From: Xylophilus ampelinus
GTDB lineage: Bacteria; Pseudomonadota; Gammaproteobacteria; Burkholderiales; Burkholderiaceae_C
DNA: 64,000 nucleotides
Assembly: GCF_901875635.1 (NCBI RefSeq)
Contig: NZ_CABFMN010000079.1
Coordinates: 20,683 to 84,682 of the forward strand
Reading direction: 5' to 3'
Below, in pieces: positions 1 to 8,301 of the stretch. Position 1 is the first letter of the stretch. Each line of letters opens with the position of its first letter. The translations under genes were made by a program, and so were the position numbers. The notes under the pieces are model-generated. The model ran no database searches. It had not been told where the DNA came from and was given only the letters and a program-made list of their open reading frames with translations.

Positions 1-1549
1 TCGCCAGTTCTACCGCTTCGGAGGCGCTTCGAGCTACGCTGCCGGCGGGCACGACGATGCCTGCCCTGCGCAGCAGCGCTTTACCGTCGGCTTCACTTAA
101 TGCCGTCGGAGCGGCTACTCCGGCCTGGTGGGCCTGCAGGCGGCCCATGTCGAGAGATGGAGGGGCGACTTCGACGGCGCCCGGCCACAAGTGGCGCATC
201 GCGGCGACACAGTCACCGAGCGTCAGAAACGGTAGCAACCCACCTTCTTCAAGAGTGCGAAAGCCGTCGCCCATGCGCCGGCTCATCCAGACTGGAACGA
301 TGGGCTTGGATGAGGTGACCGCCACGTCGCAAATGGCACCGGCCATAGCCGCCGTGATGGCGGCATAATCCATGGGAATCGGGAACATCACCGCGCCTAC
401 GTTCGGGTCTGCGCAAACGATCTGCAGACAGGCACGGACCAAGGCGGGATCTCGAATAATGTCCGCCGTCGTATCGAGCGGATTTCCGATGTTCGCAAAG
501 ACTGGCAGCAATTCCCGCAGGGCAGCCTTGGTGGCCGACGCGAATTGTGCGAGCGGCAGGCCGGCCGCGCCCACCATATCCGCCGCCAAGGCGGCCGTGC
601 CGCCGGAAATGGTGACAATAGCCAGACCGGCTTCGGCCGCCGGACGTGGCTGGGTGAGAAGACGTGCTACCGAAGCCAACTCGTCAAGGTCCTGCACTTC
701 GACCGCCCCGTGCTGGCGGAAAATGGCGCTGTTCACCCGGGCCGACCCTGCAATCGACGCTGTGTGAGACTGCGCAGCTTTCACGCCATGCTCCGAGCGG
801 CCGACCTTCAGGATTACAACGGGCTTGCCGTGGTCGCGAGCCAGGGCTAGCGCACTGCGCAGCCGGTCGCCGTTCTTGACGCCTTCCATCAGCACGGCGA
901 TCACTCGAATTTCAGGGGATACTGCCATGTGGGCGATGAAGTCGGGCAGGCCCAGATCGCACTCGTTGCCGGCGGAACACCAGAGGCCGACGCCGTCGCC
1001 GAAGGATAGCGCCTGCAGCACCGTGCGGCCTAGACCTCCGCCCTGCGTCACGAGCCCGATGGAGCCCGGGTTCAGATCATCCTTGAAAGCGGGGGAGAAC
1101 GTCATGCCCAAGCGCAAGCGCAGGTTGACAAGTCCCGGGCAGTTGGGGCCGTACACACGCAGTCCGGTGCGATCGCTGAGGGCGGCGATGGCCTGCTCCA
1201 ACCGGCGCCCCTCGTCACCGGTTTCAGCAAAACCCGAACTCATGACTACCGCAAATGCGACGGCCTTGGCGGCGCATTGCTCCAACGCCGGAAGCACCTG
1301 CGCGGCGTTGACCATGACCAGCGCTACGTCGATATCCGAAGCGGGCACTTCAGCTACTGTGGGGTAGCACGTTCGGCCCAGTATCTCCTTGCTGCTCGGA
1401 TTCACGAGGTACACGTCGCCCGCGAAACGGGAGTGCACCAAAACGTTGTCCACGAGCCTTCTCCCCTGACTACCGTCCCGTGCGGAGGCGCCCACAATCA
1501 CAATGCTTCGCGGCGCGACTAGGCGTGTAAGATCGCTGAATGCCTTCAT
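1..1549 (-). CDS. ADP-forming acyl-CoA synthetase (acetate-CoA ligase family), 3' end outside window
   Basis: The minus strand is open from an ATG at 1549 to the window edge, about 516 codons, so the C-terminus is missing. The N-terminus is a CoA-binding Rossmann domain (IVIVGASARDGSQGRRLVDN), followed by succinyl-CoA-ligase-like domains with LVTQGGGLGR and the motif SHTASIAGS, whose His is the phosphorylated residue in this family. The family converts carboxylic acid, CoA and ATP to acyl-CoA, ADP and phosphate. The last readable residues look like the start of the ATP-grasp part. The ATG overlaps the stop of the upstream MaoC gene as ATGA, indicating translational coupling. The substrate is not visible; the neighbours suggest a branched or aromatic acid. 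Confidence 0.85.
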   Translation of the reverse strand, partial: MKAFSDLTRLVAPRSIVIVGASARDGSQGRRLVDNVLVHSRFAGDVYLVNPSSKEILGRTCYPTVAEVPASDIDVALVMVNAAQVLPALEQCAAKAVAFAVVMSSGFAETGDEGRRLEQAIAALSDRTGLRVYGPNCPGLVNLRLRLGMTFSPAFKDDLNPGSIGLVTQGGGLGRTVLQALSFGDGVGLWCSAGNECDLGLPDFIAHMAVSPEIRVIAVLMEGVKNGDRLRSALALARDHGKPVVILKVGRSEHGVKAAQSHTASIAGSARVNSAIFRQHGAVEVQDLDELASVARLLTQPRPAAEAGLAIVTISGGTAALAADMVGAAGLPLAQFASATKAALRELLPVFANIGNPLDTTADIIRDPALVRACLQIVCADPNVGAVMFPIPMDYAAITAAMAGAICDVAVTSSKPIVPVWMSRRMGDGFRTLEEGGLLPFLTLGDCVAAMRHLWPGAVEVAPPSLDMGRLQAHQAGVAAPTALSEADGKALLRRAGIVVPAGSVARSASEAVELA

Positions 1550-2022
1550 GCTGCCACCTCTGCACGGATCAGCATCTTGAAGTCGGCCTGCACGACGATT
1601 TCACCCCTCTGATTCACGGCCTCGCGGCGGAAGACGACAACACATCGGCCCGGCTTGCTGGTGGGAGTACGCTCGACCACGGTGACCTGCACGTGAATGG
1701 TGTCGCCGATGAACGTCGGTTTAGGAAAGCGGCAGCTCACATCCAACAGCCCCAGAATCCAGGGTTCGAGCGCGCGATAATCGGCAGACTGTGTTGTCAG
1801 ACCTGACAATACAGACAGCACGAGCAGCCCGTGGGCGATACGCTGGTGAAACGACGTGGAGCTCGCGTACTCAGCATCCACGTGAAGCCGGTTGAAGTCG
1901 CCCGAGAGGCCGGCGAAGTTAACCACGTCAGTTTCCGTGATGGTGCGCCCGGGTGTGCGAAAGTTATCGCCAAGGCCTAGCGCCGGCCGCGGCAGTTCGT
2001 CAGAGCGCGTGGATTGGTACAT
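1546..2022 (-). CDS. MaoC-family enoyl-CoA hydratase (hot-dog fold)
   Basis: A 158-residue single hot-dog protein, the usual length for a stand-alone MaoC/R-hydratase. The motif GDFNRLHVDAEYA around residues 41-53 supplies the catalytic Asp42/His47 pair (D-x4-H) of (R)-specific enoyl-CoA hydratases. A C-terminal strand region with FRREAVNQRGEIVVQAD is typical of MaoC. It lies 11 bp after the SDR gene and overlaps the synthetase start, so the three genes form one operon. The role is inferred to be hydration of an enoyl-CoA intermediate. Confidence 0.85.
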   Translation of the reverse strand: MYQSTRSDELPRPALGLGDNFRTPGRTITETDVVNFAGLSGDFNRLHVDAEYASSTSFHQRIAHGLLVLSVLSGLTTQSADYRALEPWILGLLDVSCRFPKPTFIGDTIHVQVTVVERTPTSKPGRCVVVFRREAVNQRGEIVVQADFKMLIRAEVAA

Positions 2023-2033
2023 GTGGTCGACCT

Positions 2034-2786
2034 TCAGGATGAGTAGCGGCCGCCGGTCACGTGCAGCGTGTCGCCGCTTATGTAGCCCGCACGGTCGGAT
2101 GCCAAGAACAAGATCGCGTCTGCTATGTCCTCCGGACGACCTAGCCGGGGTACCGGGTTCTTCGCCAGCGCGATCTCGCGCAGCTTTTCGTAGGTGGGAT
2201 GTGCCTTTATCAGCTCCGTCTCGATAAAGCCAGGAGCGATCGCGTTGGCCGTGATGTTGAATTTGCCCTGCTCCATTGCTAACGCTCGGGTGAACCCAAT
2301 CAGCCCGGCTTTGGCCGCGGAGTAGTTCGTTTGACCCGGGTTCCCCAAATGCGCCCGAGAAGAAATATTGATAATTCGGCCCCACTTCTGCTCGATCATG
2401 GACGGCAGCACTGCCTTCGTGCAGAAAAAGGCACCCTTCAAGATGGTATCGACCACCGCATCCCAGTCCTCGGTAGGCATCTTGGTCAGGTACTTGTCAC
2501 GGGTGAAGCCTGCGTTATTAACCAGAACATCAACCTTGCCGAACGCTTCGAGGGCTCGACCGGCTAAGGCGGCCACCTGCCTCTCGTCACAGACATCGGC
2601 AACCACACCCAGTGCTTCCGCGCCTGTCGCAATCAGCTCGCCGGCGACCTCGTCCACTGCCGCGGCATTGATGTCGGTAACTACGATCCGCGCGCCCTCG
2701 CGTCCCAACGCCAGGGCGGCTGCCTTGCCGATGCCTCGGCCGGAGCCCGTTATGAGGGCAACACGGCCCTTAAGATTCAGTTCCAT
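2034..2786 (-). CDS. SDR-family 3-oxoacyl reductase / 3-hydroxyacyl-CoA dehydrogenase (FabG-like)
   Basis: A 250-residue classical short-chain dehydrogenase. TGSGRGIG (13-20) binds NAD(P), NNAG is at 90-93, Ser142/143 and the Y155-x3-K159 catalytic pair are present, and a C-terminal GD.LHVTGG matches FabG enzymes. The start was taken at MELNLKGR, where similarity begins; the open frame continues upstream without recognisable protein. First gene of the minus-strand operon, transcribed from the 2787-3068 intergenic region. Likely oxidises or reduces the product of the MaoC hydratase. Confidence 0.88.
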   Translation of the reverse strand: MELNLKGRVALITGSGRGIGKAAALALGREGARIVVTDINAAAVDEVAGELIATGAEALGVVADVCDERQVAALAGRALEAFGKVDVLVNNAGFTRDKYLTKMPTEDWDAVVDTILKGAFFCTKAVLPSMIEQKWGRIINISSRAHLGNPGQTNYSAAKAGLIGFTRALAMEQGKFNITANAIAPGFIETELIKAHPTYEKLREIALAKNPVPRLGRPEDIADAILFLASDRAGYISGDTLHVTGGRYSS

Positions 2787-3068
2787 TTGAAAGTTTCCGA
2801 TAGACCGGATAAGATTCCGTGGTGCCGGATTATCCGCCACTTTCCTCGACCTGTCTACAAAGTTTCCACAACATGCGATCTCACGAAGAGCGACATCGAT
2901 CACGCCTGCCTAGCTTCGAGTGCAAGGAGAAGCCACCTACCCTCTTGGGGTCAGCGCCCTCAAGTGATGGAAACCTGAGCCACGTCACAGAGCTCCGTTC
3001 CAAACTAGGGGATCGGCTTCGCTTGGGATGCAAGTCGGCCTGCCCCTTCGATTCCAAGTGAGGCATGT
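2787..3068. promoter_or_regulatory. Divergent intergenic region between SDR operon and racemase gene
   Basis: About 280 bp without a convincing gene separate the divergent SDR (minus) and racemase-like (plus) genes, so promoters for both must lie here. The short ORFs crossing it match nothing recognised. I could not single out a confident sigma-70 promoter or operator. Confidence 0.4.
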
Positions 3069-4193
3069 ATGGGACCTTTAGACGGCATTAGGGTCATCGA
3101 ACTTGCAGGCATCGGCCCCGGGCCTATGGCCTGTATGCTTCTCGCCGACCTTGGCGCAACCGTATTACGCATAGAACGTCCTGAGCCCGCCGACCTAGGC
3201 ATAAAGCGCCCCCCGCGGTTCGATCCGATGCTGCGCAACCGTTCGCTGGCCTATGCGGATTTGAAGGACCCTGCCTCGGTGAACCAGGTGCTCGATCTCG
3301 TAGAGCATGCGGACGTTCTGGTCGAAGGTTACCGCCCGGGTGTTGCGGAGCGGCTCGGCCTTGGCCCCAAGTCATGCCACGGGCGCAATCAAGGGCTCGT
3401 TTACGGTCGCATCACCGGATGGGGCCAGGACGGGCCCCTTGCGCACGCTGCCGGGCACGACTTAAATTACATCGCATTGACCGGCGTTCTTCACGCCATC
3501 GGCCGGAGTGGCCAGCCACCGGCCGTCCCGCTTGCATCCGCAGGTGACATGGGCGGCGGCGCCTTATATCTTGTCGTGGGCATTCTGGCGGGATTGCTGG
3601 AACGTGTCCGATCCGGGAAAGGGCAAGTCATTGATGCAGCCATTGTCGATGGCGCAGCGTCGCTTGCTACACTCTTCTATGGTCTTCACGGCGCGGGTAT
3701 GTGGAAGAATGTCCGCGGCAGTAACGCCCTGGATTCCGGCGCACCGTTCTATGATGTATACGAGTGCCAGGACGGAGAATGGATATCCATCGGTCCGATT
3801 GAAGCTCGGTTTTACGCGCTGTTGCTGACAAAACTCGACCTCGACCCGAACTCGGTGGGCGCGCAGAATGACCGCGCGACCTGGCCGGCCGCCAAGGCCC
3901 GCATCGCGGAACGGTTCCGAACGCGCCCGCGGCACGAATGGTGCGATATGCTGGAAGGCACGGATGTCTGCTTCGCACCGGTCCTCTCTTTCGCTGAGGC
4001 GCCGAACCACCCGCACATTCGGGCGCGCGGCACGCTGATCGAGGTCGATGGAGTGGTGCAGCCGGCGCCAGCGCCGCGCTTCAGCCGGAGCGTGCCCGAA
4101 AAGCCACGTGCTCCTCTGGCGCAGGCGAACACGAACTTGGCCAGCATGCTGAAAGCGTGGAGTTCGAAAAGTGAAGAATCAAGCGCGCCGTAG
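3069..4193 (+). CDS. Alpha-methylacyl-CoA racemase-like CaiB/BaiF family enzyme
   Basis: A 374-residue class III CoA-transferase fold. The N-terminus LDGIRVIELAGIGPGPM is the classic CaiB opening. Three positions match the catalytic residues of alpha-methylacyl-CoA racemase: His130 in AGHDLNY, Asp160 in ASAGDMGGG and Glu245 in GPIEARF. Racemase is therefore more likely than CoA-transferase. It would epimerise 2-methyl-branched acyl-CoA esters before beta-oxidation. Divergent from the SDR/MaoC/synthetase operon, which handles the same kind of substrate. The start ATG at 3069 gives the expected N-terminus; an ATG at 3065 is out of frame. Confidence 0.85.
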   Translation: MGPLDGIRVIELAGIGPGPMACMLLADLGATVLRIERPEPADLGIKRPPRFDPMLRNRSLAYADLKDPASVNQVLDLVEHADVLVEGYRPGVAERLGLGPKSCHGRNQGLVYGRITGWGQDGPLAHAAGHDLNYIALTGVLHAIGRSGQPPAVPLASAGDMGGGALYLVVGILAGLLERVRSGKGQVIDAAIVDGAASLATLFYGLHGAGMWKNVRGSNALDSGAPFYDVYECQDGEWISIGPIEARFYALLLTKLDLDPNSVGAQNDRATWPAAKARIAERFRTRPRHEWCDMLEGTDVCFAPVLSFAEAPNHPHIRARGTLIEVDGVVQPAPAPRFSRSVPEKPRAPLAQANTNLASMLKAWSSKSEESSAP

Positions 4194-4359
4194 ATGCCGC
4201 CGAGCGTTCAAAATATCGGCAACGCCGGCCGAAGTGCAGTGCAGGGGCCGACGCACCAACAGGGGTGCCGGGAGCTAAGATCAGGCGGCAAGATGACCCC
4301 TCGCCTCGCCTCGCTGGTGCCGATGACTGAGATAGCAGCACCCTGCGATGCGAGGTCCG
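4194..4359. other. Host-prophage junction interval (left boundary not resolved)
   Basis: Between the end of the racemase-like gene and the end of the phage endolysin gene. The left end of the prophage must lie here or in the tail of the racemase gene. By eye I found no direct repeat shared with the region around 53557-53880, so no attL sequence is claimed. Confidence 0.4.
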
Positions 4360-4818
4360 TCACGCCACCAGCAGATGCGCCTCAGCATCCCTTCGTGCCA
4401 CGAGCCCCGGCAGCACCTTCCCTCCGCCGTAGATCCAGCGGCGCAGTTCAGTAGCGCTACCGATCCAATCCCGCTGATTCACGCGTCGCCGCAGCGTTGA
4501 CGTCTGCAGCCGCCCCGCGCCGAGATTGAACGCGAAATCCACGATTGCCGCGAGACGACCCTGTGGCTCCGTGGCCAGCACCGGGCAGCAACGCAGCGTC
4601 GCGGCCAGCGCCGTCCGCAGGTCGCGCGCAAGGTACGTCTCGGCCTCAGCCCGGGTGATGGGCGGATGCTTTGGGTCGCAGAGACGGCCATACCCGATAG
4701 TCCAGAATCCCGCCGGGCAGAGGTAGGGATGCGCTCGCCCCGGATCGTGCTTCGGCACGCGGTGGAATCCCTCGAAGCGCTTGGCCAGGTCCACGGCCGC
4801 CTGCGGCACAGCGATCAC
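4360..4818 (-). CDS. Phage endolysin, T4-lysozyme type (glycoside hydrolase family 24)
   Basis: A 152-residue lysozyme that hydrolyses the peptidoglycan glycan backbone. RFEGFH (15-20) carries the catalytic Glu, followed by the conserved FWTIGYGRL block (38-46) and the C-terminal segment VDFAFNLGAGRLQ. No signal peptide or N-terminal membrane anchor is seen, so it needs a holin. The start is GTG at 4818, overlapping the stop of the holin-like gene as GTGA; upstream residues in the open frame are out-of-frame phage DNA. Last gene of the long minus-strand late operon. Confidence 0.87.
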   Translation of the reverse strand: MIAVPQAAVDLAKRFEGFHRVPKHDPGRAHPYLCPAGFWTIGYGRLCDPKHPPITRAEAETYLARDLRTALAATLRCCPVLATEPQGRLAAIVDFAFNLGAGRLQTSTLRRRVNQRDWIGSATELRRWIYGGGKVLPGLVARRDAEAHLLVA

Positions 4819-5291
4819 GGCCGCACCCGTTCGAACACCCGCCCCAGGAACCAGAAGTTCAGCACCCCGGCCCACAGCGCTTGATCGGCATCGGTCCAGG
4901 CGTGCAGGATCGCGGCACCCCAACCGGCTCCGCCCGCCATGGCACCAACGAACACTACCGTCTTCGCCGTGCAGAACAACGCCATGAACCAGTACGTGAT
5001 CACCGGGCGGACGCTGATGGACAGCGTATCGGCCCAACGCACTCGGGACGGCTGGCCCTGAGCCGCGACCGCCGCCCGCAGCGTTTCGATGGCACCTACG
5101 TTCCACGCCGCATCCGCCCCGGCGCCGATCTCCGACATGCGCTGGGCGCCGCGCAGCTTCTCGAACTCCAGCGCCTTGTCCTGCATGGCGAGCTCGTGCC
5201 CGCGTTCGCCCTTGCGGTCTAGCCACTTGAGGATTTCGGGCGCCAGGCGGAAGGCACCGCCAAGAAGACCTCCCAGGAGGGTTTCGATCAT
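4815..5291 (-). CDS. Holin of the 3-TM / gene-transfer-agent holin type
   Basis: 158 residues. A charged helical segment (27-52) is followed by hydrophobic stretches around 90-108 (SVRPVITYWFMALF), 111-130 and 136-150. The phrase RPVITYWFMALF resembles the GTA_holin_3TM family. Holins of this kind release the endolysin across the inner membrane. The ATG overlaps the upstream stop as ATGA and its own stop overlaps the endolysin start. Function is inferred from topology and position. Confidence 0.65.
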   Translation of the reverse strand: MIETLLGGLLGGAFRLAPEILKWLDRKGERGHELAMQDKALEFEKLRGAQRMSEIGAGADAAWNVGAIETLRAAVAAQGQPSRVRWADTLSISVRPVITYWFMALFCTAKTVVFVGAMAGGAGWGAAILHAWTDADQALWAGVLNFWFLGRVFERVRP

Positions 5292-5596
5292 TGCCCACCT
5301 CCCAGCAGCTTGAGCTTGATGGCGGCGCCGACCAGGAGCGCTGCGAGGACTCCGGTGGTGATGACCTTCACGGTCGTTTGCCATGCGGTCCGGCGCGCAT
5401 CGCGCCAGGCGTCGAGCAGATCGCGCAGTTCGCGGATGTCCTTCGCTGCGTGGCCGTTTTCGAGGCCGAGATGGGCGAGCGCGCGCTCGGCTCCACGCTC
5501 TGCGGCTCGGTCGAGCAGTTCGTCGAAGTCCTCGCGGCGCAGCAGGAGCATGTTTTCCACGAGGGCGGCGGGCGTTTGTTGTTCGGGTTCAGTCAT
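5288..5596 (-). CDS. Small membrane protein of the lysis cassette (DUF6127-like)
   Basis: 102 residues: an acidic and basic helical N-terminal part (coiled-coil-like, residues 15-70) and one C-terminal membrane span (about 78-97, VITTGVLAALLVGAAIKLKLL). It resembles the phage family DUF6127, assigned from memory. It is first in the three-gene lysis cassette, downstream of an intrinsic terminator. It may act as a holin partner or antiholin. The start MTEPEQQ was preferred over an upstream in-frame ATG because the preceding residues overlap the terminator. Confidence 0.6.
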   Translation of the reverse strand: MTEPEQQTPAALVENMLLLRREDFDELLDRAAERGAERALAHLGLENGHAAKDIRELRDLLDAWRDARRTAWQTTVKVITTGVLAALLVGAAIKLKLLGGGQ

Positions 5597-5615
5597 TGCA
5601 GGTCTCCAGAAATGC

Positions 5616-5651
5616 AAAACCCGCCCGATGCACGTGGCACCAGGGCGGGTT
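5616..5651 (-). terminator. Intrinsic terminator between tail genes and lysis cassette
   Basis: On the minus strand a 9-bp GC stem AACCCGCCC / GGGCGGGTT encloses a 16-nt loop and is followed by TTTT-rich sequence. It sits after the last tail gene and before the lysis genes, so lysis genes would be expressed by read-through or separately. Confidence 0.6.
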
Positions 5652-5675
5652 CAGGGGTCAGCTGAAAGTTGGGGT

Positions 5676-5897
5676 TCAGATTTCGATGATCTCCAGCGTC
5701 AGGCTGGGCGCGACGCCTTCGATGACGTCGTCACGCACGAACACCTTCTGGCCGATGGCGGCGCTGCCGCGTGCGCGGATCAGACCGCCACCCGGCAAGG
5801 CGACGGTCACCACGCCGGAGCCGACACCCACCACCGTGCCCGCCTGTAACGGCGGATCAGGAATGAGCTGGCGGAACTGCTCGTAGAGGTTATGCAT
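5676..5897 (-). CDS. Small phage tail-tip protein (unknown family)
   Basis: 73 residues, mainly beta-strand with GTVVGVGSGVVTVALPGG, like a small OB-fold or barrel. Its start overlaps the stop of the 670-residue tail protein, so it is translated with the tail module. Such small barrels are common at siphophage tail tips, but the family was not recognised. Confidence 0.6.
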   Translation of the reverse strand: MHNLYEQFRQLIPDPPLQAGTVVGVGSGVVTVALPGGGLIRARGSAAIGQKVFVRDDVIEGVAPSLTLEIIEI

Positions 5898-7902
5898 GGC
5901 TCTGCACCCCCAAGATCTGCCAGACCTCCGGCATCCCGGCCTCTATCTGCGTCGAGCGCACGAGGCCCAGCCGCGTCACGCTGCCGTCTTGGTACTCGAC
6001 GAACGCACCCGGCTCGATGATTCCCGTCTCGGCCAGCACCGGCAGGCGCAGGCTCACCTCGATCTGTTGCCCGGTTTCGGCCAGCACGGCGATGCCACGC
6101 TGACGCGCGGCAGCGGCCTCGGTGATCAGCGCATCGACCACCATCGGTGCCAGCACATCGCCCGCCGTGCCTGCGCGAGTGACCTGACCCAGCACACCGA
6201 CGTCCTCCCCGGACACGAACACGCGGTTGTAGCCGGGCTTCTCCACCCAGCGCAGCGACTCGCGGGCCACGGCATCCACCGGCAGCACGAAGTCGGGCGT
6301 GACGGTGCTCCATTCCCACGCCGCGGCCGGATAGCGATGGCGCACGCGGATGCTCTGGTCGGACGGATGCGGAATCAGGTATCCCCCGGCGGCGCTGGCA
6401 ATAGCAACCAAGGCTTCCATCCACGTGCCCTGCTGGGTGAACACCCCGGACGGGACGTTCCAGTCCGTCAGGCCCCAATCGATGTTCCAGCCCAGCGGGA
6501 TGCCGTTGAGCGTCAGCACGTCGTCCATCAGCTGCCGCGCGGTGCGCGCCTGCGGCTGCTGGAAATTCATCACCGGCGCGTAGGGGGCGGCCAGCACAGC
6601 GTTTCGCCCACGGCCCGAGATGCGGATGCTCGCGTCGCCAAACACCCGCTCGCGGCTGATGCTCTCGGCCAGCACCCGGAAGGCTGTGCCGTTGACGCTG
6701 GCCACCAGTTCGACCGGGCCGCCGTTGCTGCCGGGCGCGACGAGGCTTTCTGCGGCGGCGGGCAGTTGCGCATCGAAGCCCCACGTCCAGGACGCGGCGT
6801 CGAGCGACAGCGAGAGATTGAACACCGGCACGGGCAAGCCATCGGGCAGCCGGTGCAGGGTCACGTTGTTGGTCACGAAATAGACCCTCCGGATGGGAAC
6901 GACCACCGGCTCGCCATCGGGCGGCTCGATGTGGTTTTCGCAGAAGAACAGCAGGTGGGGACCGGCAGGAGCCAGCGCAGCGAACAGCAGGTGGCCGCTC
7001 GGCGTGTAGCAGCGCGGCGGTTTGGGCGGCTCGGGGATCACCCACACGCTGATGCCGGGCGGTGGCCGCATCGCTTCCTGGTACAGCCCGCGCCATCCCA
7101 CCGGTCGGCGGCTCGCGCTCTGGAAGTCCGTGCCCTGGCGCTGCGTCAGCGGTCGGGCGTTCTGCCAGAGGGCGAGCCGACCGGCGCGCTTGCTACGGTC
7201 ACCGTCCTGATGCGCGAAGCGCGTGGCGTCGCGCAAACGGGTGGCGTTCTGGAACACGCCCGTCTGAATCTGCGCGATGGGCGTCGCGTTCTCGTGGGCG
7301 AACCCGGTTGCGCCGTGCAAGCGCGTCGCCTGCTGCTGGGCGGTGCGCCGCAGCAGCGGCTCGGCCACCAAGATTGGTGGCAGGCGGTGCGCGATGCCGT
7401 GAACCGACACAGCCCCACGCTGCCACGCCGCGCCCCAGCCTGCGGGCGTGGCCGTCGCATCCTGCTGGCGCTGCGCTGCGCCGCCCTCGTGCTGCACGGC
7501 CTGCTGCCACTCGTGCGCCGTTTGGCCGACCGTCGGGCGCTGCGTGCGCGAGGCGTAGCGCACCTCGCCGGTGAACACCACGCCGGGCAGGCTGGCCACG
7601 CCGACGTTGAGCGGCACGCTCGGGCGCAGGATCAGTGTGCTGACTGTCAGGCCCGGCAGTTCTGCCAGCAACTCGGCTCGGGCCGGAGGGATGAACTTGA
7701 TCACGACCACCGGCAGCGGCAGCGTGGCACGCACCGTCACATCGTCGCGCGGGGCGATGTAGTTCGCCCCGAACACCAAGTTGGCGTCGGCGGCAGCCGG
7801 TTGATCGAACAACAGATCGACCAGCGGGGGGCCGACCACCACTGTAGCGGCGGGCACGGGCAACGTGGCGAACAGGGTCACCTCGTTGGGAGCGGCAGGC
7901 AC
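5890..7902 (-). CDS. Phage tail hub / baseplate protein, 670 aa
   Basis: GTG start at 7902, 4 nt after the previous gene. The N-terminal third is strand-rich with a low-complexity stretch (about residues 165-275) of imperfect units such as ATRLHGATGFAHENAT and ATRLRDATRFAHQDGD. The C-terminal half (about 330-670) resembles tail hub proteins, with VARQLMDDVLTLNG-like helices and a final OB-like segment ending VWQILGVQSHA. It probably forms part of the tail tip and takes part in host contact. Assignment rests on position and general character. Confidence 0.6.
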   Translation of the reverse strand: MPAAPNEVTLFATLPVPAATVVVGPPLVDLLFDQPAAADANLVFGANYIAPRDDVTVRATLPLPVVVIKFIPPARAELLAELPGLTVSTLILRPSVPLNVGVASLPGVVFTGEVRYASRTQRPTVGQTAHEWQQAVQHEGGAAQRQQDATATPAGWGAAWQRGAVSVHGIAHRLPPILVAEPLLRRTAQQQATRLHGATGFAHENATPIAQIQTGVFQNATRLRDATRFAHQDGDRSKRAGRLALWQNARPLTQRQGTDFQSASRRPVGWRGLYQEAMRPPPGISVWVIPEPPKPPRCYTPSGHLLFAALAPAGPHLLFFCENHIEPPDGEPVVVPIRRVYFVTNNVTLHRLPDGLPVPVFNLSLSLDAASWTWGFDAQLPAAAESLVAPGSNGGPVELVASVNGTAFRVLAESISRERVFGDASIRISGRGRNAVLAAPYAPVMNFQQPQARTARQLMDDVLTLNGIPLGWNIDWGLTDWNVPSGVFTQQGTWMEALVAIASAAGGYLIPHPSDQSIRVRHRYPAAAWEWSTVTPDFVLPVDAVARESLRWVEKPGYNRVFVSGEDVGVLGQVTRAGTAGDVLAPMVVDALITEAAAARQRGIAVLAETGQQIEVSLRLPVLAETGIIEPGAFVEYQDGSVTRLGLVRSTQIEAGMPEVWQILGVQSHA

Positions 7903-7905
7903 GGC

Positions 7906-8301
7906 TTACCCCAAGATGGCCGACACCATCCGTGCATCTCCACCGAGATACAGGTTGGTGCTGGCCAGTTTCACGTCGCCACTGCCGTCCGTGCCGCTGC
8001 AATCCAGATCCAAGGCAGTCACGTCATTGCCGTTGACCAGCCGGGCCCAGGTGGCGATGCCAGTCGCCGCGATCAGCCCATCCTCCTGCTGCGTCAGTGT
8101 GAGCAGCCCACCCGCAATCGTGCCCGCAGGCTTGGTCAGCCTGATCTCCACCAGCATCGCACTGGTCGGCGTCGTGGACGGCGTGGCAGGCCGAGTCCCA
8201 CCGTAGATGCGCAGTCGCGCCGGGTTGGCCCCCGCGTCTAGGAAGGCCAAGGTTCCCGCCAGCCGCGCCTCGTTGTGTTCGACAGTGATGGCGACGGTCA
8301 C
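7906..8301 (-). CDS. Small phage tail-associated protein (131 aa, unknown)
   Basis: GTG start overlapping the preceding stop (GTGA). It is beta-rich, with a putative ligand-binding-like core LRIYGGTRPATPSTTPTSAM and a C-terminal LYLGGDARMVSAILG. Tightly coupled to the tail-tip genes on both sides. Function not recognised. Confidence 0.55.
   Translation of the reverse strand: MTVAITVEHNEARLAGTLAFLDAGANPARLRIYGGTRPATPSTTPTSAMLVEIRLTKPAGTIAGGLLTLTQQEDGLIAATGIATWARLVNGNDVTALDLDCSGTDGSGDVKLASTNLYLGGDARMVSAILG

Noticed and set aside
5896..8241. 781-codon plus-strand ORF
   Set aside because: It is antisense to the 670-aa tail protein and its neighbour; composition is Arg/His/Gly-rich shadow sequence with no domain.
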